A stretch of DNA of 64,000 bases from G965215045 sp965215045 (GTDB lineage: Bacteria > Pseudomonadota > Gammaproteobacteria > JABABF01), in the NCBI GenBank assembly GCA_965215045.1, contig OZ244031.1, positions 868,001-932,000 on the forward strand, written 5' to 3'. Below the pieces are notes generated by a model that saw only the letters and a list, made by a program, of their open reading frames with translations, searched no databases and was not told where the DNA came from. A program made the translations under genes and the position numbers. This document shows, piece after piece, positions 45,910 to 54,103 of the stretch. The stretch's first letter is position 1, and each line of letters begins with the position of its first letter.

Positions 45910-46510
45910 CTCTCTGCTGTTCGCTGAACAACCCGGAGGCCAGTGCCTCCTGGTACATCTGCCAGGGTGCCTGGCCGCCCCGGGCGGGATCGGGAAACAA
46001 GTCGTGCACCGCGAGGATGCCATCGGCGACCAGCTGCGGTGCCCAGTTGCGGTAATCGGAGAACGCCGCTTCCAGGCTGTGACCGCCGTCGATGAACACC
46101 AGGGACAGGGGCGTCGCCCACCGCCGCGCCGCCACCGCCGACGGGGCGACGATCGGTACCACCGTGTCCTCCAGGCCGGCGTCCCGCAGCGTGCGGCGAA
46201 AGACGCGAAAACTGTCCAGCTGCTGTTCCTTTTCGTCGTAGAGCGCGGGGTCGTGGTACTCTTCTCCCGGCTGATGTTCTTCCGAGCCCCGGTGGTGGTC
46301 GACCGCAAACAGGATGCCGCCCCGCTCCTTGCATGCCGCGCCCAGGTACAGGGTGGACTTGCCGCAATAGCTGCCGATTTCCAGGCACGGGGCGCGTTGG
46401 CAAACTGCCAGGGCACTGTGGTACAGGGCTTCTCCTTCTTCCGGGGCGAGAAAACCCTTGATGTTTGCCGGGTCGACAACGAGTTCCACGGGACGCTCCA
46501 GGATACACAA
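45875..46510 (-). CDS. Class I SAM-dependent methyltransferase, Methyltransf_24 type
   Basis: A 211-residue enzyme. It shows motif I CLEIGSYCGKSTLYLG, acidic AVDHHRGSEEH, and LVFIDGGHSLEAAFSDYRNW with ILAVHDLF, as in Methyltransf_24 and cephalosporin-hydroxylase-like proteins. Metal-binding Asp/His residues are in DGGH and HDLF. It probably methylates a small molecule or glycan. It is convergent with the toroid protein gene and divergent from hldE. Confidence 0.85.
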   Translation of the reverse strand: MCILERPVELVVDPANIKGFLAPEEGEALYHSALAVCQRAPCLEIGSYCGKSTLYLGAACKERGGILFAVDHHRGSEEHQPGEEYHDPALYDEKEQQLDSFRVFRRTLRDAGLEDTVVPIVAPSAVAARRWATPLSLVFIDGGHSLEAAFSDYRNWAPQLVADGILAVHDLFPDPARGGQAPWQMYQEALASGLFSEQQRVTSLGLLRRLG

Positions 46511-46560
46511 AAACGGCTGCCATTGTAACGGAGCCTGCCGCCGTCTCCCGTGTACGGGTC

Positions 46561-46566
46561 TATAAT
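46561..46566 (+). promoter_or_regulatory. Candidate -10 box for hldE
   Basis: A perfect TATAAT, 38 bases before the hldE ATG. No convincing -35. Confidence 0.45.
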
Positions 46567-46604
46567 TTTCCGTGTTCCCATCGTCTCCTTAGATCACCCG
46601 CGCA

Positions 46605-48074
46605 ATGAAGCTGAGCATGCCTGATTTTTCCGCTGCCCGGATGCTGGTAGCGGGCGACCTGATGCTGGACCGCTACTGGCACGGCGACACTTCACGCATT
46701 TCCCCGGAGGCCCCGGTGCCGGTGATCACGGTACAAAACGAGGAAGAACGCCCGGGCGGTGCCGGCAACGTGGCCGTCAACCTGGCTTCCCTGGGCGCAA
46801 GAGTGCGCGTGCTGGGTTGTGTCGCCGGGGATGCGGCCGGCGCCTCCCTGCTGGCTTCCCTGCGTGCCATCGGCGTCGATTGCACTCGGGTGCAGCAGCG
46901 CGAGGCCCCGCCGACGATTATTAAACTGCGGGCACTGAGCCGCAACCAGCAAGTGTTGCGCATGGACTTTGAACAGCCGGCGACCGTGCCCACACTGGAC
47001 GGCGCGGCAGATGAAAAATTACTGGACGGCATCACCGCGGTGATCATTTCCGATTACGACAAGGGAACGATCGGAGACCCGCAGGCGTTGATCCAACAGG
47101 CGCGCGCACTGGACATCCCGGTGTTCGTCGACTCCAAGCGCAAGGACTTTCACGCCTACCGGGACGCCACCTTGCTGACTCCCAATTTGCGCGAATTCGA
47201 AGCCGTGGCAGGCGATTGCGGCGGGGATGAAGAACTCCTGGCGCAACGCGGTCTGCAACTGGCGGAACAGTTGCGACTGGAGGCCTTGCTGATCACGCGC
47301 GGCGAAAAAGGACTGACCCTGTTGCGCCCGGGATACCCGGAATTGCACCTGCCGGCGCGCGCGCGGGAAGTCTATGATGTCACCGGGGCCGGGGACACCG
47401 TGGTCGCAGTGCTGGCCGCTGCACTGGCGGCGGTCATTCAAGATGTGCCGCCGGGCGAGCGGGCGGAAGGTCTGCGGAAGGCCCTGCCGCACAGCGTGGC
47501 ACTGGCCAACCTGGCCGCCGGAATTGCAGTGGGACAGCAGGGTGCAGTGGGAGTGACTGCCCCGGAACTGCAACGCGAAGCGTTCGGAGAACGAGATTTT
47601 GAACGCGGTGTCCTGGACAACCGGGAACAGGCGCGCCTGGCGGTGGAGAACGCCCGCCGCCGGGGCGAGCGGGTGGTGTTCAGCAACGGCTGTTTCGATA
47701 TCCTGCACAACGGGCACGTCCATACACTGCAGCAGGCCGCCGCCCTGGGCGACCGCCTGCTGGTGGCGGTCAACGATGATCGCTCCGTGGGCCGCCTCAA
47801 GGGCGAGGGGCGTCCCGTCAACACGCTGGAAAGACGCATGGCGGTACTCGCGGCACTGGAGGTGGTGGACTGGGTGGTGCCCTTCCACGAGGACACGCCG
47901 GAGGAATTGCTGCAGGTGCTGAAACCGGACGTGCTGGTCAAGGGCGGGGATTACCGCTTGGAGGAAGTGACCGGCCGGGAATTCGTGCAAAGTTACGGCG
48001 GCGAAGTGCGCCTGGTGGAATTACTTCCGGACAGCTCGACCACGGGCATACTGCAAAAAATAGGGCGGGAGTAA
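46605..48074 (+). CDS. hldE: Bifunctional heptose-7-phosphate kinase / heptose-1-phosphate adenylyltransferase
   Basis: Makes ADP-heptose precursors for the LPS inner core. Residues 1-320 are a PfkB-family kinase (GDLMLDRYWHGD, RPGGAGNVAVNLASLGA, catalytic VTGAGDT near 260). Residues 345-489 are the adenylyltransferase (NGCFDILHNGHVHTL near 360, VKGGDY, TTGILQKI). The full-length fused form is usual in gammaproteobacteria. waaA follows on the same strand after 86 bases. Confidence 0.97.
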   Translation: MKLSMPDFSAARMLVAGDLMLDRYWHGDTSRISPEAPVPVITVQNEEERPGGAGNVAVNLASLGARVRVLGCVAGDAAGASLLASLRAIGVDCTRVQQREAPPTIIKLRALSRNQQVLRMDFEQPATVPTLDGAADEKLLDGITAVIISDYDKGTIGDPQALIQQARALDIPVFVDSKRKDFHAYRDATLLTPNLREFEAVAGDCGGDEELLAQRGLQLAEQLRLEALLITRGEKGLTLLRPGYPELHLPARAREVYDVTGAGDTVVAVLAAALAAVIQDVPPGERAEGLRKALPHSVALANLAAGIAVGQQGAVGVTAPELQREAFGERDFERGVLDNREQARLAVENARRRGERVVFSNGCFDILHNGHVHTLQQAAALGDRLLVAVNDDRSVGRLKGEGRPVNTLERRMAVLAALEVVDWVVPFHEDTPEELLQVLKPDVLVKGGDYRLEEVTGREFVQSYGGEVRLVELLPDSSTTGILQKIGRE

Positions 48075-48160
48075 ACGCCGGATGCCGTTGCACGCCTCGC
48101 GCTTCGAACCGTCCTGTCGCCGGACCCTCCCGGCGACCGCGCATCGCGGAGATTGAAACC

Positions 48161-49435
48161 TTGCTGCACCACGTCTCGCGTTGGGCATACAGCGCGCTGT
48201 TCCTGTTGCTCACGCTGGGTTGGTACCTGCCGCGTCAAACGCTGCGCACGCCGGGGTACCACCGCAGCCTGAAACAGCGCCTGGCACTTTCCGTGCCCGC
48301 CGACATGGAGAATTGCCTCTGGATTCACGCGGTGTCCCTGGGAGAGGTGAACGCCATCGCCCCACTGCTGAAAACCTTGGTCCAGTGCCATCCCGGTTTG
48401 AAAATCCTGCTCAGCACGACCACGGAAACCGGTGCCCTGCAGGTGCGCAAGCAGTTCGGTGCGCGCGTGCACCACGTGTTCTGTCCCTGGGATTTTCCGT
48501 GGGGAATGAGACGTTTCCTGCGCGCTGTGCGACCCCGGGCGACGGTGCTCGTGGAAACCGAGTTGTGGCCCAACCTGGTGCACCAGTGCCAGCGGATGAA
48601 CGTGCCGGTGTTGTTGCTCAATGCCCGTTTGTCTGCGGCCTCCGCCCGCGGCTATGGCCATATCCGGAGACTGAGTTCGGCGATGCTGGCGGAATTGGCG
48701 GCGGTGGCCGCACAAACCAAAGAAGACGGGGAACGTTTCTGTCAGCTGGGGCTGCCCCGTGAACGCCTGCTGGTCAGCGGCAACTTGAAATTCGACATCG
48801 AATGCCCGGAGACGACGCGCGAGCGGGCCGCGGAATTGCGCCGTCTCTGGGGTGCGCGCCCGGTATGGGTGGCAGGCAGCACGCATGAAAAGGAGGAAAC
48901 CGCCGTCCTGGACGCCTGCAGCACCTTGTGGCAGCACTTTCCCGAACTGCTCCTGGTCCTCGCCCCGCGGCATCCCGAACGTTTTGCGGCAGTCGCCAGG
49001 CAATGCGCGGTGCAGGTTCCCGGGTTTGCACGCCGCAGCAGCGACCAATGGGGCGATGAAAACACCCGGCTGCTGCTGGTCGACACCATCGGCGAACTGC
49101 CACAACTGCTGGCGGCGGCCGATGTGGCGTTTATCGGCGGCAGCCTCGTGCCCCGGGGCGGACATAACGTGTTGGAAGCCGCGGCGTGGGGCGTGCCGGT
49201 ATTGTGCGGCCCCTACCTGTTCAACTTCCAGGAGGCGGCCGACCTGCTGGAGCAGTGCGGTGCCTTGCACCTGGTGCGCCATACCGGGGAACTGCGCACG
49301 GCGATGGAACGCTGGCTGGAAAAACCGGAACAACGGCGGACGGCCGGGGCGGCGGGTGCCCGGCAATGCGCGGCAAAACGCGGCGCGCTGGAAAAACAAT
49401 TATCCCTGCTCGAATCCTTTCTCCACCGGGACTGA
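48161..49435 (+). CDS. waaA: 3-deoxy-D-manno-octulosonic acid (Kdo) transferase
   Basis: Transfers Kdo from CMP-Kdo to lipid IVA, starting the LPS core. It is a GT30 enzyme of 424 residues with an N-terminal membrane anchor, the catalytic base region HAVSLGEVNA, VETELWPNL, and the CMP-Kdo site GGSLVPRGGHNVLEAAAWG. The start is TTG 48161 with a family-like N-terminus. A 51-bp array lies directly downstream. Confidence 0.95.
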   Translation: MLHHVSRWAYSALFLLLTLGWYLPRQTLRTPGYHRSLKQRLALSVPADMENCLWIHAVSLGEVNAIAPLLKTLVQCHPGLKILLSTTTETGALQVRKQFGARVHHVFCPWDFPWGMRRFLRAVRPRATVLVETELWPNLVHQCQRMNVPVLLLNARLSAASARGYGHIRRLSSAMLAELAAVAAQTKEDGERFCQLGLPRERLLVSGNLKFDIECPETTRERAAELRRLWGARPVWVAGSTHEKEETAVLDACSTLWQHFPELLLVLAPRHPERFAAVARQCAVQVPGFARRSSDQWGDENTRLLLVDTIGELPQLLAAADVAFIGGSLVPRGGHNVLEAAAWGVPVLCGPYLFNFQEAADLLEQCGALHLVRHTGELRTAMERWLEKPEQRRTAGAAGARQCAAKRGALEKQLSLLESFLHRD

Positions 49436-49458
49436 GGGAAACCGGCGGGCACCGGGTA

Positions 49459-49664
49459 CTTATTCGCTTGGTTCGCCCTGCTGCGTCCCTCCAGGGTCCG
49501 CACCGGACGCTTATTCGCTTGGTTCGCCCTGCTGCGTCCCTCCAGGGTCCGCACCGGACGCTTATTCGCTTGGCTCGCCCTGCTGCGTCCCGTCCAGGGT
49601 CCGCACCGGGTGCTTATTCGCTTGGTTCGCCCTGCTGCGTCCCGTCCAGGGTCCGCACCGGGCG
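49459..49664. repeat. 51-52-bp minisatellite, four copies, spanning the tolC stop codon
   Basis: Copies at 49459-49509, 49510-49560, 49561-49612 and 49613-49664. Read on the minus strand, the last copy encodes the C-terminus of the TolC protein (RTLDGTQQGEPSE and stop); the other three repeat that gene end downstream, each with the stop codon retained. It lies between convergent waaA and tolC. Confidence 0.93.
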
Positions 49665-51392
49665 CAACCACGCGGTGTGACGGAACGGGACCGGCAATTG
49701 CTCCCGCACCGCGCGCCCGGCCGACAGGGTGGCGAAAATGCCGTAACACACCCGGTACAAGGTGCGCTGCTCGCTATCTTGCGCGCGGACGTAAAACATG
49801 CCCGGCAAGTCGTGTTCGCGGAAAAACTTCTGCACCGCCTGCTCTCCGGGAAACGCTGCCAATTGCAGGGTATAAGCGGCTGCGTGCGCGGCGAGTTGCG
49901 CAGCGGACACGCGGCCGCTGAGCGAGCTGCCATCCTCGACCGGCGGGATGCGGGCGGAGTCCCGATGCTCGCGCAGGCTGGTGCCACCGGCGGGCGGGCG
50001 CAACCACTGGTTAATGCGCTGTACCTCTTCCTTCCGCAATTGCCCGGTCTGCTCTTTCAGGCGCAGGCTGTCCAGCAGGTAATCCAAACGGGCGTGCACG
50101 TTGTCGCGCCGGGAACGGTACAGGTTGCGCTCGGCATTCAGCACGTCGACGATGTCGCGCGTGCCCGCCTCGTAGCCGTTGCGAATCGATTGCAGGGCAC
50201 TCTGTGCCGAGAGCACCGCCCGCCGGTGTGCCTGGGTGCGCACCACGCCGATTTCCAGGGTCTGGTACAGGGAACGCACCTGTTGCAGCACATCGCGCTT
50301 GCGGCGCACGAAATTCTCACGCGCCTGCACGTATTCATGGTACGCCTGGCGTCGCTCTGAGTGCAGGCGTCCGCCGGTAAATAACGGCAGTTCCAGGTTC
50401 AGGCTCCACACGGTATCTTCGCTCTCCTCGGCAAAGGGCAGTGCAAAGGATTCGCCCTCGCTATCCCAGTCACTGTACGTGGCCCGGCCGCGGAGTGCGG
50501 GCAGGTGCGCGCTCCGGCGGGCGCGCAATGCAAACTTCGCCGCCTCGGCGGCCAGTTCGGCGGCGCGCAAACTGTAATTGTTCTCGAGGGCAAAGCGCGT
50601 CCAGACCTCCTCGTCCGCGGGCTCCGGCAGGGTGATCGGAAAATCATCGCGCAGCTGCCACAGGACTTCGTGCGGCACGCCGGTGATCGCCCCCAGTCTC
50701 TCCCGTGCTGTCGCCAGTGCCTCCTCCCGGCTCAAGCGGTCGGCGTGCGCCAGGTCGCGGGTTGCCCGCGCTTCCAGGACATCGGCCGCAGCGCCGATGC
50801 CGGTTTCAAAACGGTTGCGAGTCAGGGCGAGTTGCCGCGCGATGGCGGCTTCCTCGGCGCGTGCAGAACGCAGGTCCTCCCCGGCGCGCAACACGGAGAA
50901 GTACGCATCGCTGACGCGCAACACCAGCTGCTGATGCTCGGCGGCAAGCAAGGCATCCGCGCGACGGCGCAATTTTCCGGCGCGCCGAAAACCGAACCAG
51001 TCCGGGAACGAGACCAGGCTCTGCTCCAGGCGGACGGAATACACGGTGCGCTCCGACTCGACGTCTCCCTCGTTACTGCTGTCGAAAATCACCGGGTCAT
51101 CGGCGGAGGGAGTGTCGAATTTGAACTGGCGTCTGGATACCTGCTCCTGCTGCGAATCCGTGTACTCACCGGCCGCTTGCAATTGCGGAAAGATCGCCGA
51201 ACGCGCGACGCCGGCGGCCGCATGCTGGGCGCGGTAACCGGCCAGGTTGGCCTTGAGTTGCGGATCGTTCTGCAGGGCCAGCTCATAGATATCCGACAAT
51301 GACTGGGCGCGAACTTCCGTGCCGACACCAAACAACACAAGCAGGAGCAGGGGCCGGAATGCCCGCCCCGGAACAAGGAATACAGATGACAA
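49614..51392 (-). CDS. tolC: TolC-family outer membrane efflux protein with C-terminal SPOR domain
   Basis: An outer-membrane channel for type I secretion or efflux, unusually long at 592 residues. After a signal peptide ending in EVRA, the two OEP repeats occupy about residues 30-450 (SLSDIYELALQNDPQL at the start, NRFETGIG and NGYEAGTRDIVDVLNAE as the paired helix-turn motifs). A linker of about 55 residues leads to a SPOR-like domain at about 507-578 (TLQLAAFPGEQ, RVCYGIFATLSAGRAV), the peptidoglycan-binding type that recognises denuded glycan. The final residues lie in a tandem repeat. TolC proteins usually end after the second repeat. Confidence 0.92.
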   Translation of the reverse strand: MSSVFLVPGRAFRPLLLLVLFGVGTEVRAQSLSDIYELALQNDPQLKANLAGYRAQHAAAGVARSAIFPQLQAAGEYTDSQQEQVSRRQFKFDTPSADDPVIFDSSNEGDVESERTVYSVRLEQSLVSFPDWFGFRRAGKLRRRADALLAAEHQQLVLRVSDAYFSVLRAGEDLRSARAEEAAIARQLALTRNRFETGIGAAADVLEARATRDLAHADRLSREEALATARERLGAITGVPHEVLWQLRDDFPITLPEPADEEVWTRFALENNYSLRAAELAAEAAKFALRARRSAHLPALRGRATYSDWDSEGESFALPFAEESEDTVWSLNLELPLFTGGRLHSERRQAYHEYVQARENFVRRKRDVLQQVRSLYQTLEIGVVRTQAHRRAVLSAQSALQSIRNGYEAGTRDIVDVLNAERNLYRSRRDNVHARLDYLLDSLRLKEQTGQLRKEEVQRINQWLRPPAGGTSLREHRDSARIPPVEDGSSLSGRVSAAQLAAHAAAYTLQLAAFPGEQAVQKFFREHDLPGMFYVRAQDSEQRTLYRVCYGIFATLSAGRAVREQLPVPFRHTAWLRPVRTLDGTQQGEPSE

Positions 51393-51423
51393 GGAATTAT
51401 TCCGTTATAAACGGCAACGGGCA

Positions 51424-51429
51424 ATTATA
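51424..51429 (-). promoter_or_regulatory. Candidate -10 box for tolC
   Basis: A perfect TATAAT on the minus strand, 31 bases before the tolC ATG at 51392. No clear -35. Confidence 0.45.
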
Positions 51430-51517
51430 GTGCATTCATTCCGGGAACAGGACCCTCTCCCTGCGTTGCCTTTTTTTGCTGACATGGTAATAATCAGCGC
51501 ATGGAGAATCGAGTGTC

Positions 51518-52108
51518 ATGACAAAATTTTACCGGCAGCTCGCCGGGACGGCGGCCGATGTTACAACGGATCATGCGCCCGGGAACCAGCCCGCGCACCG
51601 CGCCCGGGCCTGTCCCGACCTCGCGGCCCAACAGGCGCGCTGCGATCTTAACTATCTCTACCTGCAGCGCCTGCTCCACAACTTTCAGGATGCGCGCCAA
51701 AGGGTTCTGTACGCACCCGGTGCACAACCGGGCCAGGAAGCGCGGCTGCGCATCCGTTTCCTGGAACGCCATCGCTACACGGAGATCCTGTGCATCGAGC
51801 TGTATGTAGGCGACGGTTACACGGGCGCAGACAGCGAGATCGTTCTCACCGTGCGTGTGTACAAGGACCTGCGCTGTGCGGAAGTGTCACTGTGCAACGG
51901 ACATCGTTTGCGCGCGCGGTATCCCTATCCCAATGCGCGCATGTTCAGCCCGGATGAAAAATTCCAGTTAAACCGCTTCCTGGGCGAATGGCTGGGCCAC
52001 TGCGTGCAACACGGTTACTCCGGGGCACTCACTTCCCGCGAGGCCTGGACCTGCCGCCCACCAACAGGCCCGCCTCGAACAGCATCCAGGCGGGAATCGC
52101 CAACATGA
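51518..52108 (+). CDS. DUF1249 family protein (YqiB-like)
   Basis: A cytosolic protein of 196 residues. From about residue 42 it matches the YqiB family: CDLNYLYLQRLL, RFLERHRYTEILCIEL, the acidic-basic strand LTVRVYKDLRCAEVSLC and the final EKFQLNRFLGEWLGHCVQHG. The family is found near tolC and nudix/cpdA genes in gammaproteobacteria; its function is not established. The last 80 bases overlap tatC on the opposite strand, so the last 25 residues, which are unlike the family, may be an extension by loss of an earlier stop. Confidence 0.82.
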   Translation: MTKFYRQLAGTAADVTTDHAPGNQPAHRARACPDLAAQQARCDLNYLYLQRLLHNFQDARQRVLYAPGAQPGQEARLRIRFLERHRYTEILCIELYVGDGYTGADSEIVLTVRVYKDLRCAEVSLCNGHRLRARYPYPNARMFSPDEKFQLNRFLGEWLGHCVQHGYSGALTSREAWTCRPPTGPPRTASRRESPT

Positions 52109-52778
52109 TTTGCGAGATCACATCCGGCGGCGTCAACGCCATGCCGACCACGAAACAGGAGACGATCACGTAGGGCCGCAGGCGTCGCAGGCGCGTGACC
52201 GAAACCAGGCCGGCGCGAATACAGAGCACCACGGCGACGGGAATCTCGAAGGCGACGCCGAAGGCAAAAAACACCTTGGCGACAAAACCCAGGTAATGAT
52301 GGATATCGGTCATGACCAGCACGCCCGCGGGTGCCTGGCTGACGAAAAATGCAAACACCAGCGGCAAGACTGCGAACCAGGCGAACAGGGCCCCCAGGTA
52401 AAACAGTGCGACGCTGGCAAACAGCAGCAGGGCACTGAAACGTTTTTCATGCCGGTACATGCCCGGGGCAGCGAAACTCCACAGTTGGTGCAGGATGTAG
52501 GGTGCCGCCAGGAAAACCGCCGTGGCGAGCACCAGCTTGAAGGGCACCAGGAAAGGCGCCGCCACCTCCACGGCGATCATGCTCGTCCCCGCCGGGAGCA
52601 GCTCCTGCAGGGGCTTGGACAGCAGCGCATAGAGCGGCCGGGCGAAGGGTGTCAGTGCCACCGCCAGTGCCGCGACGACCAGCACGCAGCGCAGCAGGCG
52701 ACTGCGCAATTCGCGCAGGTGCTCGACCAGGGGTTGCGGGCTGTCCTCCGGCGGACCGGAGAGCGCGGGGGAATTCAT
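52029..52778 (-). CDS. tatC: Sec-independent protein translocase TatC
   Basis: Six-helix core of the twin-arginine translocase, 249 residues. It has the N-terminal HLRELRSRLL, the PFLVPFKLVLATAVFLAAPYILHQLW stretch split by conserved Phe and Pro, FAFGVAFEIPV, and ALTPPDVISQ. TatC binds the signal peptide. Its start overlaps the tatB stop by 4 bases. Confidence 0.97.
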   Translation of the reverse strand: MNSPALSGPPEDSPQPLVEHLRELRSRLLRCVLVVAALAVALTPFARPLYALLSKPLQELLPAGTSMIAVEVAAPFLVPFKLVLATAVFLAAPYILHQLWSFAAPGMYRHEKRFSALLLFASVALFYLGALFAWFAVLPLVFAFFVSQAPAGVLVMTDIHHYLGFVAKVFFAFGVAFEIPVAVVLCIRAGLVSVTRLRRLRPYVIVSCFVVGMALTPPDVISQIMLAIPAWMLFEAGLLVGGRSRPRGK

Positions 52779-53047
52779 TCCCGGAAATTCAAGTCATCCT
52801 GCAATTTCTGAACTTCGCGCGCCGCCCTCTGCGTATCCTGCATCATGCTCTCGTTGTGCAACTCGCGGCGCACCTCGTCCATGCCGATCTCCTCCTCCAG
52901 GCTGGCGCGAAAATCCTGCAGGCTGTTGCGCAGGCGCCCGAACCACAAACCGCAAGTGCGCGCCACTCCCGGCAGGCGCTCGGGGCCGACCACGAGCAGC
53001 ATGACAATGCCGATCAGCAGCAGTTCCAGGAAACCGATGTCAAACAT
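52775..53047 (-). CDS. tatB: Sec-independent protein translocase TatB
   Basis: A 90-residue protein with one N-terminal helix (MFDIGFLELLLIGIVMLLVVGPERLPG pattern with the conserved Glu and GP), then an amphipathic and a charged helix. It works with TatC in signal recognition. The start at 53047 matches the family; upstream in-frame ATGs lie in tatA coding sequence. Confidence 0.95.
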   Translation of the reverse strand: MFDIGFLELLLIGIVMLLVVGPERLPGVARTCGLWFGRLRNSLQDFRASLEEEIGMDEVRRELHNESMMQDTQRAAREVQKLQDDLNFRE

Positions 53048-53243
53048 CGTTCTCCCCGGGCGGTTTCTTGTCCCCGGTTTCCGGCTTGTCTTCGGCGGCG
53101 GCATCACCCTCGCGCATCGCCTTGCGGAAACCCTTGATGGAACTTCCCAGGTCGCCGCCCAGGTTGCGCAGCCGGCGCGTGCCGAACAGCAGCAATATGA
53201 TCGCCAGGATGATAAGCAGTTGCCAGATACTGAAGTTGCCCAT
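53040..53243 (-). CDS. tatA: Sec-independent protein translocase TatA
   Basis: Pore-forming subunit, 67 residues: MGNFSIWQLLIILAIILLLFG start, the FGTRRLRNLGGDLGSSIKGFRKAM amphipathic helix and an acidic tail. It overlaps the tatB start by 8 bases and follows hisE by 5. Confidence 0.96.
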   Translation of the reverse strand: MGNFSIWQLLIILAIILLLFGTRRLRNLGGDLGSSIKGFRKAMREGDAAAEDKPETGDKKPPGENDV

Positions 53244-53248
53244 AAGAA

Positions 53249-53590
53249 TTACCTCGCTTGCGGGCGGGCCGCTTTTTCCGCGAGCCCGGAAGTGTGCAGC
53301 CGACGCTGCAATTCTTTAAGCACCAGGGTGCTGTCCGCCTGTAAATGGGCCAGCACCACCAGGCTGTGAAACCACAGGTCCGCCGTCTCGTGCACCAGCT
53401 GCTCCAGTGCCTCCGGTGCGTGCTCCGCCGCCTTGGCGGCCAGCAACATTTCCGTCGCCTCCTCTGCCAGCTTGCGCAGCATCTGGTCCAGTCCCTCCCG
53501 GCGGAGCCGGGCGACGTAGGAACTTTCCGGGTCGCCGTCTTGCAGGCGCGCAGCCAGCAGACGGTCCAGTTCCGCCAACACTTCGCTCAT
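53249..53590 (-). CDS. hisE: Phosphoribosyl-ATP pyrophosphatase
   Basis: Second step of histidine synthesis. A MazG-like helical protein of 113 residues with YVARLRREGLDQMLRKLAEEATE carrying the Glu residues for magnesium, and HETADLWFH. It is a separate gene here, not fused to hisI as in Escherichia coli. Its start overlaps the hisI stop by ATGA. Confidence 0.95.
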   Translation of the reverse strand: MSEVLAELDRLLAARLQDGDPESSYVARLRREGLDQMLRKLAEEATEMLLAAKAAEHAPEALEQLVHETADLWFHSLVVLAHLQADSTLVLKELQRRLHTSGLAEKAARPQAR

Positions 53591-53994
53591 GATTCACTGC
53601 CATACATTTCTGCGGGCTCGCGCAACACCGGGTCGACCGCGCACCAGCTGCCATTTTCCAGGCGCCGGTAAAAACACGCCTCGCGCCCGGTATGACAGGC
53701 GATCCCGCCCGCCTGTTCCACGCGCAACAACAGGGCATCTCCATCACAATCCAAGCGCACTTCGCGCACCTGCTGCACGTTGCCGGATTCCTCGCCCTTG
53801 CACCACAGGCGTTTGCGCGAACGCGACCAGTAGACCGCGCGGCCCTCGGCCAGGGTCAATGCCAGGGCGTCCCGGTTCATCCACGCCAGCATCAGCACCC
53901 GTCCACTGGCAAAGTCCTGGGTGATGACCGGTGCCAGTCCTTCCCGGTTCCATTGCACCGCATCCAGTGCGGGGTCTGCGGGTTGTGCGGACAT
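53587..53994 (-). CDS. hisI: Phosphoribosyl-AMP cyclohydrolase
   Basis: Third step of histidine synthesis. It has 135 residues with MLAWMNRDAL, TLAEGRAVYWSRSRKRLWCKGEESGNVQ and the zinc/magnesium site region LDCDGDALLLRV and CHTGREACFY. First of the hisI-hisE-tatABC set. Confidence 0.96.
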   Translation of the reverse strand: MSAQPADPALDAVQWNREGLAPVITQDFASGRVLMLAWMNRDALALTLAEGRAVYWSRSRKRLWCKGEESGNVQQVREVRLDCDGDALLLRVEQAGGIACHTGREACFYRRLENGSWCAVDPVLREPAEMYGSES

Positions 53995-54036
53995 GGTTCT
54001 TTGACGGCGGGAGAAGGAGTGCGGCTATTGTAAAAC

Positions 54037-54042
54037 ACCCGG
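54037..54042 (-). promoter_or_regulatory. Candidate -10 box for hisI-hisE-tatABC
   Basis: TACAAT on the minus strand, 42 bases before the hisI ATG, in the 109-base gap after ubiB. Confidence 0.35.
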
Positions 54043-54103
54043 CGCAAGAAACACGGCATCCGCTCCGTTCCGGTTCCCGGCGAGCGCGCTGCCCCGCTGC
54101 AAC

